Notes: generated by a model not told the origin, from the sequence alone. DNA of 64,000 nt from Acanthosoma haemorrhoidale (GCA_930367205.1 OV884009.1:39193841-39257840), one strand, 5' to 3'. Shown: positions 48,650 to 61,674, counted from the stretch's first letter. Numbers and translations: made by a program.

Positions 48650-51245
48650 TATTCATTCCTAAGAGATTGAAGGGGAAACGGTCTCAAGATCTTATGTTGA
48701 CTATGCGTCATGGGGATTCTAGCACTGGCTAGTTTCCTCCTATACTGAGCGTCTGCGGTTTTCAAGCTCTTTTAACCTTCGCTGTTTCTATTTAATAGCT
48801 CAGTTCCCTACTAGTGTCTTTCTATTTCATTCTAGATGAAAATTGTCCAGATGAATGCTAACGAATGGATCATTATCCCAGGGTATCTATATTGGTTTTT
48901 ATGAACGCAAAAGAACGTTAGACAGTTAAAATCGCTTGTGACTAAGAAAAAAAAAAACTTACAGGAAGACAAAATAGGACGTTTTTACTTAAACATCACA
49001 ATACCAAATGAGGGTATTTTTTGTATGTTATACTCCTAAAATCAAAGATAAATTTATGAAATTACATTACATTTCTCATATAGCTAGGTTTAATGAATTC
49101 TTGTTGTCTGTATGAGAAAGTTTGCATCATGCGATTCTGGCGATTTGACGTCTGTAAAAATTCACTTAAGATTATACTTATTTATTTATCTACAATGTTT
49201 ATATAAACCCATTCAAACAGTCACGTTGGTGTGACCTTTTTCTAGTTTCTACGAATAACTGTTATCATTAATATTGCATAAATCCTATTAATTTATCAAT
49301 ATCGTAACATTTTGGATCAATTAAATCAAGACAAACAGCAAGAATCAAAAAAATTAGGTGGAGTCAGAAGCTACTCAGTGTAATTTCCTTCAACTTCCGT
49401 TGGATGGGTTAATCCAAACACACAACCAATAATTGAATCTACAAAAATCTTTAATAACGATTGTCTTATTAGAGCAATTATTAGTGGTATGAGATACTGA
49501 TTTAATTATAAAAAAAAATCCAATTTAATGCTTTCAATGAATTAACACTGACGTTAAACATCATTGAAATAAGTTTAGCTTTTCTTGAAATAAATTAACT
49601 CAATTTCATCTACTGCTGGTCTAATAACATTCCCATTTAGAAAGTGATAAACAGTTAGCGTGCATGAGTCAGGCTCGAAACATAAACTGTTTAAGTACAC
49701 ACAAACAGGACAATGCCAGTGACAAGCTTCTTAATTAAAGAACGAGATGAAAAGTTGGTCATACCCGCTACGTCATTAAGAGATAGGATCTAATAAGAAA
49801 TTTACGTTGAAACGCTTAACAGAGTTTCGCGACAAAGGACTCTCCGCCTCTGATGACTAATTCAGTAACCAAACTGAATTATTTAATTACTTAACAACTT
49901 AATTATGCTACTTAGAATAACTTTGTCGCTGTTTCAGGTTATTAGATTCCAATCCTCTTTTTATTGATTGTCTAAATTATTAGCTTGGCTGAATATTTAT
50001 TAATTCAATTAAAAAAAATACATTTTTATTCTTAGGTCAGAAGAGTTTTCTTGCTGATGGGGAAAGAGATTACACATAGGAACAGGGACTGTTAATATTT
50101 GGGGTACTCTTTTGGAGCATTCACGAATTTTACACGTGAAGAACCGTATTCGTTCAAATACTAATATCAATATTAATAATTAGACGATCTGGTTATAGAC
50201 GAACCAGTTTTTTTTAGGCCACAGTCATACATACTGTAATGATATCTTTATGATCAAAATAAGTTTATTAAAATCAAATTGAATTTAAGGATGTGACTTT
50301 TCGATTGAAACCCTCTCTCTGTATAGTGGTTATGACCAGCGCATGTACCTTGGGGGTAATCCTTAAGGGTTTTGGTGGAACACGGATTGTGTTCCATTAA
50401 ACTGTAGTGGTTCCAGGACAGAGTAACTTCAGACCACTGTTCCGCAATACGTGCTTGCCCTAAGTACAAGCAAGACTTTGCTGTTTATTTTAGAGTGGTT
50501 TTTGGACATAAAAATTGTCTTATTCCCTTTGAAATCCACCTGGCTTCCAAAACAGCCTTCTATCTCGATCATCATATACTGACGTAAGTGAATTACTATC
50601 ACGTTGTCTAACTATTTTTATTGTTAATTTTAACTATTACTCCAAAATTACTCCTCAAACTAGCGCTCGTAGACAGTTAATACAAGGATTAGTTGCCTCC
50701 TCCTTTATATTATTGATTTTTATCATTTATAACTATCATATATTAATATTTATAAATTATATATTATTTAATGCAGGTAGTGGAGAAAACAATTAAAAAA
50801 ACTATTTGTTTATAAATTATATATATATAATAAATTAAACATTTACAAAGTATAGGAACTATCTTATATCCAGAGACGCCAAAGCCCTGAAAATTATTGT
50901 AATAAAGCTACTCGGGATTTTTGTCCTTATCATCAAAATCCTTATTAAACCATCCTTTTTATTTCAAATAATTCGCTCTTGAGAAAAACTCAATAGTTTT
51001 TTTTTTAAATACAATTAGTTGCTATATAAATTAATAACTGAAATGTATGACTGATATAAATATTTTTCAGATAGTTTGTGCTGAGTAATTTTGCAAATAA
51101 AGACATTTTTTGAAAAAAAAAGCTGCCTATACAGAGGGACGACAATTCACAAATAGTTTTCAAAGATTTTTTGTATTATTTGTTTCATGTGGCAATTTTT
51201 ATCAAAAACATAATTATTTATTTTATTTTTTATTAGTTAATTCCT
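48650..51245. other. AT-rich stretch without recognisable gene
   Basis: No gene was recognised. A 71-codon minus frame at 50254-50469 has no known match. A small palindrome ttcagt-aaccaa-actgaa lies near 49861-49878. Confidence 0.4.
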
Positions 51246-51249
51246 TTAT

Positions 51250-51525
51250 TGTGCAATAATTACAATCTGCCTTTTATAAGGCAATAAGTAATTAAGATAT
51301 ATGCTCTCATTCATACAATATTTACAGTTCATCATTCACTCGCTCATTCATACAATATTTACAGTTCATCATTCACTCGCTCATTCATACAATATTTACA
51401 GACAGCCCAGAGACCCCCCAAATCCACCGCAAAGAGAAAGCGGAGTCTTGGGAAGTCCCCCACGCTCCTCCGTCAGCCGCGTCACCGGATACTAGCCAGT
51501 GGAGGCTGACCAAGAGCGCGAGAGC
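51250..51525 (-). mobile_element. LINE-A 3' UTR and end, with internal tandem duplication
   Basis: The terminus with the perfect hairpin (tgccttttataaggca, complement sense) lies at 51268-51283. The 3' UTR blocks extend to gagcgcgagagccaca. The segment 51307-51401 repeats a 37-bp unit about 2.5 times. Confidence 0.9.
51307..51401. repeat. 37-bp tandem repeat inside LINE-A
   Basis: Starts at 51307, 51344 and 51381 share tcattcatacaatatttaca. The first two units are identical over 37 bp. Confidence 0.95.
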
Positions 51526-51529
51526 CACA

Positions 51530-52115
51530 ATAATTATTTAAAAGTTCTTTATTATTATAAGTTGTTAGATTTTAAAACGTTGCCTGATTGGGCGAAACCT
51601 TGTCATGGAAGTTATAAATACAGAATAATAACAAAATGTTTAGTTTTATTGTATTATATAATAAAGTGATGATTTGTAGCTCTAATAAACCCTGGCTATT
51701 ATTCTAAAGACCACATTAGAACAGATTTGCTTAGTACTTGCATTTGAAAAGTGAGCTGCGAGTTCCAGCTAATCTTACAATTATTCTATCCATTAAACTT
51801 GCTTCTTTTTTTTTATATATTTTAGAAGCAAGTTGTCACGTAAACAAAAATTATAAAATTAATTATATAAAACAAAAGACATTTTCTACTTAAAATCCTT
51901 AAAGTTTTTGACTTCTCAGTCAAAGTCGATATCATAATTTGTTTCCCACCTTTCCAGTTCAAATAAATAATCAATCGTCAATTAAATTATTAAAGGAAGC
52001 TAAGGACATACAAAGTGATTAAGCGTTTTCAAAACATATTCATGAGATTCACTGTTTCAAAAAGCCTACTACCTGATTATAGAAAAACTACTAGGTATTT
52101 TTGAAAATTATTTTT
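51530..52115. other. AT-rich stretch without recognisable gene
   Basis: A short phrase at 51580-51640 (gggcgaaaccttgtcatgg, then ataaatacagaataataa) looks like the 3' end of another transcript or retroelement, but I cannot place it. Confidence 0.3.
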
Positions 52116-52117
52116 TT

Positions 52118-52690
52118 TAATAAAAAATGACTGTACAGACTACTTCAAAGGACATCCCATCTCTCAATAGAAAATAAACTACTAATCTACAAAGTTATAC
52201 TTAAGCCAATCTGGACATACGGAATAGAGCTATGGGGGACAGCAAAAAAGTCGAACATCAAGCGTATCCAATCCTTTCAATCCAAAGTCCTAAGAACAAT
52301 AGTAAATGCCCCTTATTATGTCAGCAACAAAACCCTTCATAATGATCTTAATATACCCTACATTCTAGAACTCATCCCTTCCAAGTTTATGAAATTCCAC
52401 AGTGGCCTTTCCTACCACCCTAATCCTGTAGCACAGTCATTGCACTGCGCCACTCATCCCTATAATCCTACTCGGAGACTGAAACGGCAGTGGCCTCGTG
52501 ACCTGCTATAAACGCGTGACAGTGAGAGTCCTGGCAATGGCCAGTTTCTCCAATCATGTCCTATTGTATGAATGAGTGAGTGAATGATGCTGTAAATATG
52601 GTATGAATGAGATCATTTATCTGTATTATTATTGCCTTATAAAAGGCAGATTGTAATAATTGCACAATAAAGATTGTTGTATATATAAAA
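52118..52690 (+). mobile_element. LINE-A, 5'-truncated, best-preserved C-terminus and 3' end
   Basis: The frame from 52143 gives RTSHLSIENKLLIYKVILK, then PIWTYGIELWGTAKKSNIKR, then QSKVLRTIVNAPYYVSNK, then LHNDLNIPYI and SKFMKFHSGLSYHPN, ending RQWPRDLL and stop near 52510. A shortened 3' UTR follows (about 140 nt missing relative to 26790-26940 in complement). The perfect terminal hairpin lies at 52633-52648, and an A-rich tail runs to 52700. This copy best shows the family's C-terminal architecture. Confidence 0.92.
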
Positions 52691-52985
52691 AAAAATAAAA
52701 AATGAAAATTTTAAAGTACGTGATTACTATTGATAGTTCTAATAACGTTTTTGGAATATCTTGAATTTTGTTTTTGGATTACCGTATTTAGCATGCGTAA
52801 AAAATGATTAACCTTTAATGACCAACAATTGTAATATGAGAAACTGGAACTAGCCTTTACTTTTGAAATTTGAGATTGAATTTTTTCTACGACCACTATC
52901 GCAGAACTTACATAGGTGAGGACAGAAAGACGAACAATAAGCAACTGTAACGGTATTCGCCGTCTAAAGAGAAATGATCAAATTG

Positions 52986-53267
52986 TCAAATAATCCGACA
53001 AAAGCTCTCCTCTGTTACACGGTCCGGTGACTGTGTCAAGCGAAATCTTCCAGCCGACAAATCGAAAAAAAAAACATTTCGACTCTTTATCCGGGCCCGA
53101 ACGAAGAGAATACAATCAAACAGAACGTCCCCCACCCCAGTCTTGATATTTATTTTTGGACGTTGTTTACCCCGTGCCTGATTGAGGCAGACTATGGCTC
53201 CATGAAGCAGTTGCCCCGAACACTGGTCAGTTATTACCTGTTCTTTCGATTGACCCAAACAGCCCAT
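52986..53267 (-). other. Unrecognised 93-codon ORF
   Basis: The minus frame contains SGQLLHGAIVCLNQARGKQR and GVGDVLFDCILFVRARIKSR. GC content is higher than its flanks, and possible donors (cag|gtaata, g|gtaaac) lie within it. No family was recognised. It could be a host exon, a repeat or chance. Confidence 0.25.
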
Positions 53268-53459
53268 ACCTTCATCATACTGTTTCTCTTATCACAGTTT
53301 ATGCTATCAATATAGTTTCGAACCTGATCTCCGATGTCGGCTTTAATAGTTGTTTCTTAAGTAATTACATCATATAGCCATTAAGATCATATGTGTACCC
53401 TCCTCAAAATTATTTACAAATATACATTTTTTTATTAAAAATAAATTATTACAAGTAGG

Positions 53460-54350
53460 AAAACCTCATGGAAAGGCCCGAACGTAGAAAATTGACGATG
53501 GTAGTTTGCAGGTGGAGCTGATGTGCTAGGCAGGCATCTGTCAACCTCAATTTCAGTTTTATTAATCACATTTGCTGCTACTTTATTCATTTAGCTGCTC
53601 ATTTATCCTCACGAGGCTGAGTTGACCCCAAGCAGACCCGTCCTTCAATCAACAATAGCTTTAATAAATGACTCACAGTGACCAGAACAGATAGACAGAC
53701 TCCGGGTGAAAACCTCACACCCACAGGGCAACCTGTCTGTAAAAAAGTGAATAAGTACCCTTGGCATTTTTAGCGTTCCCTTGTTTTTTCACAAACTAAG
53801 TCAGTTATGTTTTGACGGAAGTCATCAATGTCGTGTTCGCAAATGCCTTTCGTTTAGAGGCATGATACTATGAAGGATGGTCCATGACCTGATGATGCTA
53901 AAAATAATTTTAGCTTCCTAAAAATTAATGAGGGGACCTCTAAATTAATATGCCATAAATAAAAATATTTGTTTATCATGCTGAGTAGGGTATCAAATCA
54001 AAGATCTCTTCGTCATTATAAATAATGTGCAATATGCGTAGGTGGACTATAATTTTTTAGTCTTTAAGCTCATATGACTTGAATTTTTCAATTTATATTT
54101 CACACCTGTGGTTTGAACATAACTTTTTAGATTACAGGTTAATCAAATCTATTTGCGGCCCATGTAGTATAATATAAAATAAAAAAAAAACATATAGAGG
54201 CAGACAGACAGACGAATTACGATCTCCCGGTACTTTGGAAAGTTGTCGTAAAGCTATAGTAAAGTGTGGCCTCTAGGGACTCTACAATAAATTAGATGTG
54301 CGTGCTGAATGCGACGCGATAAAAGTACTATTTGGTCGTATCACTTAGGT
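53460..54350 (+). repeat. Dispersed repeat B, copy 1, and surrounding repeat-like sequence
   Basis: The core at 53932-54040 (gggacctctaaattaata, then agatctcttcgtcattataa, then ataatgtgcaatat) recurs at 54966-55063. The flanks include a cagacagacagacga run near 54203 and a second 'cagacagactccgg' phrase near 53694. A shorter match to catcaaatca-agatctct lies at 59470-59490. The true boundaries are unknown. Confidence 0.6.
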
Positions 54351-54820
54351 TTGCTGGGAAACATAATCAAATGTGTTGTAAAAGTCGTGGAAGTTTATTT
54401 GAGGTTGTAAATAGGTTTTACGCTTATCGTGACGGTTGCCAGTTAAGTGGATACAACACAGAATTCATGCTCTCTGAAGTTCGAATTATTTCATTCCAAT
54501 TTATCATTTATGATCTATAAAAGTGACTAGTTGTGGTGTTGAGGCGGATACACCGTAAAAAGCTGACATCGGATCCACGCCAGATCTGGTTTATGTTTCG
54601 AAACGAAAAAATATTGTATTTGAACAATATGTGTAATATACAAGTTATTTGTCGACACGAGTATTAGTTTCACTCCAATTATTTCCTTGGAAATGGTATT
54701 TGGACCACAATATAAGTAAGTATTCGGTGGAAAACCAACTTGGTCTCGAAAATGCCGATAAAAACATATTGACACCTACATGAACGGTAATTCTTTTGTT
54801 TAGGAAATCTTTTTATCTCA

Positions 54821-55480
54821 AATAAAATTACAATCTGCCCATTGAGCAATAGGAGATTGTGATCAATAGCCCTATTTTTAACGTATTTACAGTTAAATAT
54901 TTTCTGAATACCTAGACCTCAGAGACTTCCCAGCCCCGAATGCTAAAGACGAAATTTAGGACCGGGGGATCAATGATGGGACCTCTAAATTAATAAGCCC
55001 CATAAATAAAAAAGGGAATCAAATGAAAGATCTCTTCGTCATTATAAATAATGTGCAATATTACCGTACCTATCTGGGCTCCTCAGCCACATAATATGAT
55101 GTTAGGTATATGAAGATGTTTATAAAAGGCGTTACAGCAAAATCAGTATTATTCTCAGGTATTTTGATCGAAACGGCTTGGATGGGCTTGGTGTTTTGTT
55201 TTGGCTGTGCCCCATAAATTTAGGCCATGCGTCTAGATTAGATTTTGTAAAAAAGTATATTTCCTATTGAAATATGGAAAGTAGGGTCCATTTAAGATAA
55301 AAATGTAAAATCAGAATGTCTATAGAGATGCCTAAATTATCTGCCTTTACGTCTCGTATGTGGGTTCCATGTTAGTTGTCAATGTACCTAAATACAATTT
55401 TGTAACAGGTAAAAGAAGATACATGAAGTTGTAAAGAACTTATGGACAGGACCTGCGAAAGGGGCTAAATGTATCAAAAC
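54821..55480 (-). mobile_element. LINE-A, diverged and split by repeat B
   Basis: The 3' terminus lies at 54824-54895. A remnant 3' UTR (cagagacttcccag) follows at 54915-54940. Repeat B copy 2 occupies about 54966-55063. RT C-terminal sequence resumes at about 55095-55400 in complement sense (frames recall AYGLNLWGTAKT and the 3'-side linker). Identity to other copies is clearly lower, so this is one of the oldest copies. Confidence 0.65.
54966..55063 (+). repeat. Dispersed repeat B, copy 2, nested in LINE-A
   Basis: It matches 53932-54040 but lacks about 15 nt of its centre. It sits between the 3' UTR and coding parts of the diverged LINE-A. Confidence 0.75.
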
Positions 55481-55484
55481 TAAA

Positions 55485-57600
55485 TTATTGTTCATAGTGT
55501 TTGATCGATCATTCGTTGTGACAATTTTCTTTGTATGTTGTCTTTAAATTTTAGATCAATTGAATCATTTTCACGGACCCTACTGTTGAAAATGCAGACG
55601 AATGAGGCAGAATGCAACTGCTTCGTACCTATTTAAAAGATCATAACAGGTATTCGGTTATGAATTGTGCAATGGTGACTGAAAACCGTGACTGCTGAAT
55701 GCGGTTTCCAAAAGGGGATTGCGTGGTATACCTCAGCAACTATGCCGTAGGTCCAGCAAACCACTTTTGGTTGTATCTACTGGCATTAGGTTCTTTAGTA
55801 CAAAACTACTAGTACTAGTACCTTTGTTTTTAACTAATTAAAAGGTATTATTTTAAAATTTACTTCGGTTGGAAGTTATTCTTTTTCTTTAAATATAAAT
55901 GTAAACCAAATAAATTCATTTAAAAAAAAAAAAATGTCCGATAAAAGACAAATACTTAATTATACAGAATGCATCATATAAAATGCAAAATCTTTTGGAA
56001 TGATAAAATTTTTTAAATCTTTATGAAACAAAGTTAAAACATAGATTATCGAGGAGAGAACGAGAGAGCAAATTCTATTGCATGTGTCAAGAACTTGATT
56101 TAGCTTATAAAGACACCCTTTACTTCTAAGATAATACTTTGAAATAATAATTTTAAGTGATGTATTTAATTATGAAATAGTTTAAATTATGCTATAAACT
56201 GGAAGAAGGAAATATCCACTTAACACTTTCTAAATAGAGGACGCTTAGAATTTCAGATTATATTCCAGCTATTTTTGCTGAAAGTTATTTGAGAGATTTA
56301 ATATAAAGATTATCCAGCTAAGACGAATATTACAACTACTCTTTATTAAACATTTTTCGTTTTCAATGTTTTGAAATTAATTAACAGTTTCCATTTCGTG
56401 AAAGTTGTAGAGTGACAAATCATGTACTTATAATCCTTTTAAATTTGAGTTTGAGATATTTATAAAGACCAACAGTAGTGTCGTGATTATTACATAATTT
56501 GATGGTAATGCAATGGTTAATTTAGTAAGTTTTTTACTTATTACTGAATGATGGTGGTAAAATGAAGGAAATTTAATAAAATAAATAAACTTGCTTTTAT
56601 GTACATTTTTTTCAAGAAACCCATCCGTCTTTAATTTAGTTACTAATAGATGTCTAATGTTTAGTTTAAATAATGCTATAAATGGAATTCCAATCAGATT
56701 CTAAACAGAGAGCACTGTAAGATCAGTACTTGCTAAATTTATAATAGAATCTTATAATAAAGCATTAAATAATACTTGATATGAATCACTGAGAAAAACT
56801 AGTACCTGCTAGTTTAATATCTCAAAACAGCTTATGCGCTTGGATATTCGAGAAATGAGTGTCTCTTAAAAACTGTGAAAAAGATACAATCTGTTTTTTT
56901 TTCAATTAGAAATACTTCATTATATTCGTTAATCCATATCGGCCAATAAGAGTCACTTTGTCATCAAATATAAAAAGTTGAGAACACCTTTAAAAATAGA
57001 CTAAAGCATATTAAGTAAAGTTTTCTTGTACTTTAGCTCTTGAAAAACTATGTTCTGGAATATCGTGTCACACACCCGTTTCCTTAGGGATCAGCTAAAG
57101 CTTTAGATCTTAAAGTGCATCTTAGCTGGGAAATCATAAAAATGCACACATCATAAACAGGCATGACGTGATTCACATTAATTGATTTTTTCTTCAGGTA
57201 TATCGCACGGTTCTTGGCCTGACCGTTTTATCCCTACTATAGTCGGCTTTGCATAAATCAAAGGAGTAATAGCAATAAGGAGTATAACGTAAAGGTGGCA
57301 ATGCCGACCCGAGCATTTGCTCAGGTATCTACCAAACAGCTAATGGGACCTGATGGCCTCGACCTCATTGGTTCAATGCTTAAGCCGATGTTAGGGGAAA
57401 AAACATGCGTCATTAATCCCTACGATTTGTTCCTCGGGTAAAATCAAGCAGGCCTATTTATGTTCTATAGAACACTGATCTGGAGCTTTTTTATTGACCT
57501 TTATCTGTCAATTTTACCCAGTCGCCCTTCCTGTATTCAGTATGCACTGTAATCTATGTCAACATCGAGAGTTTTGTTTATTAATAAAGGGGTTTTAAAT
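55485..57600. other. AT-rich stretch without recognisable gene
   Basis: No gene was recognised. Patches at 55560-55780 and 57200-57550 are GC-richer and may be old repeats, but no sustained frame or family can be named. Confidence 0.35.
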
Positions 57601-57619
57601 ATTTTCTTTGTATGCCTTG

Positions 57620-57790
57620 GGTTCCTGGTACTGGCTACCATTCCCAGTATTTTTCTGAGCGCCTTGCTCATCCTCTGGTCTTCGCCACAGGGTGAAACAG
57701 TCAGGAACATATGTGAAAAGAGCTCTCCCGCTTCCGAATCTTCTAACAGCTTGCTGTGGGAATTGCCTTAGGTCTTACATCCAAATTAAT
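57620..57790 (+). repeat. Dispersed repeat F, copy 2
   Basis: This is homologous to 48419-48640 through ctctggtcttcgccaca and the gtgggaattgccttag block. It is followed by a possible AATAAA (57788-57793) and A/T-rich sequence, which would suit the 3' end of a retroposed unit. Confidence 0.6.
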
Positions 57791-57924
57791 AAAGCTGTAC
57801 AATAAAATTGTAATTTTTTATATAAAGATCATTACCACTCTAAAGGGTAAAATCTGTTGCACTATCTGTAACTGTAGAACATACGTACACACTAATATGA
57901 AAAAGAAAGATGGACGCTGCTTAC

Positions 57925-58191
57925 AGATTGATAGTAGAGGCTCTCCTTTCGTGCTCGGCAATAAAAATATTTCTTTGCACTTAAGGTACATTCTTTTGCC
58001 AATTGGCACAGCAAATGAGTCGAACGGATCTGGCCCGTTGACAAGAGTGCCAAAAAGTAAGAATGGCCTATTGGCAGCTGGCTCGGCATTAAGTCTTCCA
58101 TCTCCAAAGTGATTTTCTCTTATCGACGTTGACCCAACAGGATGAGGATCATCTTCCCCCCGTCCTTTGCCCCAGAGGCAGAACTGATCCA
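57925..58191 (-). CDS. Candidate internal exon, unrecognised protein, partial
   Basis: On the minus strand a candidate acceptor (gtgaaaag, AG at 58193-58192) opens an 88-codon stop-free frame closed by a candidate donor (atct|gtaagc, GT at 57924-57923). The frame contains DQFCLWGKGRGEDDPHPVGS, then IRENHFGDGRLNAEPAANRP, then GTLVNGPDPFDSFAVPIGKR and MYLKCKEIFLLPSTKGEP. Composition is protein-like and GC is above the flanks. Phases would be 2 at the start and 1 at the end. No family was recognised and no neighbouring exon was found. The plus strand over part of this region is also open (57756-58112), so strand choice rests on splice sites and composition. Confidence 0.4.
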
Positions 58192-58199
58192 CTTTTCAC

Positions 58200-61100
58200 A
58201 GTTGACAAGAATCCACAGGAACGTCTGTGTCATATAATTAGCAAATTAGGGGCAATTACGATTCCGTGACAAGCCATGATCATCCAAAAAACAACGTGAC
58301 ATGGATTTGATGATTGCATATGAATGAACAGTGGAATGAACGAAGCTCGTTTGATGAAACTTGTGAATGATTTATTCATAGAGTGCTTTATAACAACATT
58401 CTTATTTTTAATATAAATATAAAGCCAATTGTCCTGATAGATTTCGACGCTCCAAGGCTCAGTTGTTATGTAAATAAAGCTCACCAACTGGAGAAATCTT
58501 TGATTTTGAAATTTCGCTTTCCTTTTTTTTGCCCATGTATAAAACATTCTACGGGAAAATTAAACCGTAAATGATAGGCAAACTCTTAAGGGGAAGTAGA
58601 TCCGCAGATTTATTTTTGAGTCTGATTACGGAGGGCAGCCTACGTTTTCAAAAACCACCAAAGAAATTGATAAATTATGACATATTGCAGTTATATTCCA
58701 AATTTGAACCATGCGTCCGTGGTGGCGATCGGGTGAAAATTCCGTTGATAAAAAAATGTTTTTTTAATTTTCAAAAATGGAAATGCACTTTTCCACTCTA
58801 AAATATTTTTTTTCCTAACGATTGTTTTATTTTGGGGTAGTTGTGACTTGCCGAAAGCCACAGGGTGTAGCCCACTGGTTTGCGAAGTCTACTCTTATCG
58901 TAATAGTCAATTCAAGTTATCCCTATGTTTTTTAATTTTAATTTAATCTAACTATATTACATTCTATGTTATATTTTTACATCCATCAAATGCCGTCGCA
59001 GGGTTAGCCACGTGAGGATAATGAGTAATAAATAACTTCAATACATAAGAAGTGTCCAGCTGGGATAACCGTTGTACCTCAGTACCTCAGAGCCACATTC
59101 CGACTATACTTATTGGCCCCTCTCTTCAGGTTTTGTGCCATTTATTCAATGCATAAGAATAATAATTTAATTACATCGTAAAGAAAAAACTAGTTTCGAA
59201 CGAACTCAAAAACATACAAAGTTATTTCGATTGATATTATTACCTTTAAAAACGTCATTTGGTTCTATTTAATGTAGCAATTCAGAACCGAAAACCAATA
59301 TTTTTTACACGTGTTTGTCTTTCTGTTTTGGCTATAGGTCCCCTGTTAGACCTGAAATATCACACGACTTGACGAGAGGAAATTACTGCCAACCCGAAAA
59401 AAGATTAATCGTCATTTGATAATTATTTGGTAATCGAAAGATACATACATTTTTTTCATAAAGGGTGGTGCATCAAATCATAGATCTCTGAGACCTAATA
59501 ACATTTTTTTTTTTTTTTCAACGTGTGGTCGCAATAAATCATTCAATGGTTGAGTATTTCTCTTTGCGTTTATTGCGTCCGTGACTGCAGAGTGAAAATA
59601 AAAACCTGATTTGTTTTAAACATTGATTTGAGAGAGCTTAAAAGTTATAGAAACGGATATTTGGTGGTTTCACTGAATGTACATTTGAAATTTCAGCTTG
59701 ATTGAATCATTTTCATAACTATTATCGCAGACGTAGCATCCTACCCCTTATTGTTTTGAAAATAGAGAACCCTCCTTCAGACTCGGCAATAAAACCAGTT
59801 GAGCTATTGCTGACTGATTTTTTCTGTCTAGAAGGATCTATAAGGGCGAAAAACAATCGGGTCGCAGTACCTTGTTTTTTTCTTATTTCGTTCGTATGAC
59901 CTAGCGTTTTTTTTTTTACACGTCAACTAACACCCATTACAAAATTTTATCTTTGTCCTCTTTATCGATACGCTTGACAATCTCCACTAATTGGCTTGGA
60001 AAATATCTAACGGAGCGTTGTCCAGCTTTTTCTTATCTTCTAGCCCTCTATAGAAATAATAATATAAAGAAACGGGCATTTTTATAAAAGTATTTGCAGA
60101 AAATATTCTAGCTAACGACAAATAAAAATGTTTCAACGCTAGATTCCTAAGGTAGGGTGCTATTGTAAATTTCGGAAGTAAACTATTAAAAAATAATCCC
60201 TTGTATAAAAGCTATATAATATTTATAGGAGCGATAATCATTCTTTTTTATGCGCTCTCCCAAGTATAAACTACGTTATTACATCAGCAATATGATTTTA
60301 AGACTTCAAACACATGCTCTGGTTTAAAAAAAAACATTTTTTATAAGAGATAAAAAAGTGAAATATTGTCTGTTCTCCATATACTGCAAAACATAATTAA
60401 ACCATTACAGATTTTTCTAGGTCGTAACTTCCAGACCAATCAATTGGATCCTTGAAAATAAATGGAACCGGAAAGTATTTTAAACACATTTGAGGAATGC
60501 TGTACTTATTCATTCTCTTTGGGAGCCGAAATTCATTAAATATGATCACTATTACTAAACGTCCTGAAATACTCAAAAACTCAGTGATAGATCAGTCACC
60601 TTCAAAAAGACAAATATTGGCCGATTTTGAAGTGTTAAATGGATGAAGATTCCTGACAGCCGGTCATCAGGAAAAAAAAACTGCCGTGATTGATGGGTAA
60701 AGGGATTTGTTTGGTTGTGGAAACAATTTTACTGACAGTTTTAGCGACCTTTTTAAATTGTTCAAAAATTAAATCAAGCGACGAGAAATTTAATTTGATA
60801 ACCTACTCAGTGCAATACTCTATTCATTGCAAAATTTTAATTTAGTTATTACCATTCATGGTTTTAGGATCGTCGGGACGTCAAATATGGCCACTATACA
60901 AAAAGCCACGCTTACAATAAAAACACTGTGGTCGAACTGAATCCGGGAGGGTATTTTTAGTTATTTTGTGTAGTTAAAAATAACAAAATACAAATTATTC
61001 AAAATTATAGTACAATATAATTTCTTTATAATAATTAATTAATTAATGACATTTCCTTGAGTTTTATTGTGTTAACACTAATAATATGTTTATTTTAATT

Positions 61101-61670
61101 TCAATTTAATTTAAATTTTGTATTTCATCATTTTTTAATTAAAAAAAAAAGAGAATTATAATTTGATTTGTAACTGGTTTTTTTTTTCTGGAAGTTTATT
61201 GTTTACATAAATTTGAACTCAAAGTCATTTTGTTTATGGGTCAACTGGCCACTTAAACGTATTAATACCGTGTAGGCAGGCAAGAATAGTTCGGGGAATG
61301 TCAGTTGAACATTTGTATCAAAGAGGTCAAGCAGGCCTTGATTGTGTCTCTATCGTAACCACCTGCCTAGTTGAACGCTTCAAACCCTAGCGGCTCAGCT
61401 CAATCACTCTGGTACGTGGGAAACTCAAGAATTGACTCTACAGATACTCTAACAGATAGACCTAATCGATTCTACAGCTGCTTTAACCTGAATCGATTTA
61501 GATCACCGTCGAGAAATCGACCCGTCAAACCTGGATCAGCCCTTTTATCAATTATCAGAAGATTATTTCTTATCTTAAAGCTATTGATATATTGAAGATA
61601 TAATGACAACATATTTTATAAAAAATAATATACAAGATCAATTGTCTTTACGTGATAGGGGGGTTAATAA
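58200..61670. other. AT-rich stretch without recognisable gene
   Basis: No confident gene was found. 59330-59500 includes a weak match to repeat B, and a T-run lies at 59504-59519. The frame at 61371-61595 has paired atcgatt words and no known match. Confidence 0.35.
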
Positions 61671-61674
61671 TTAG

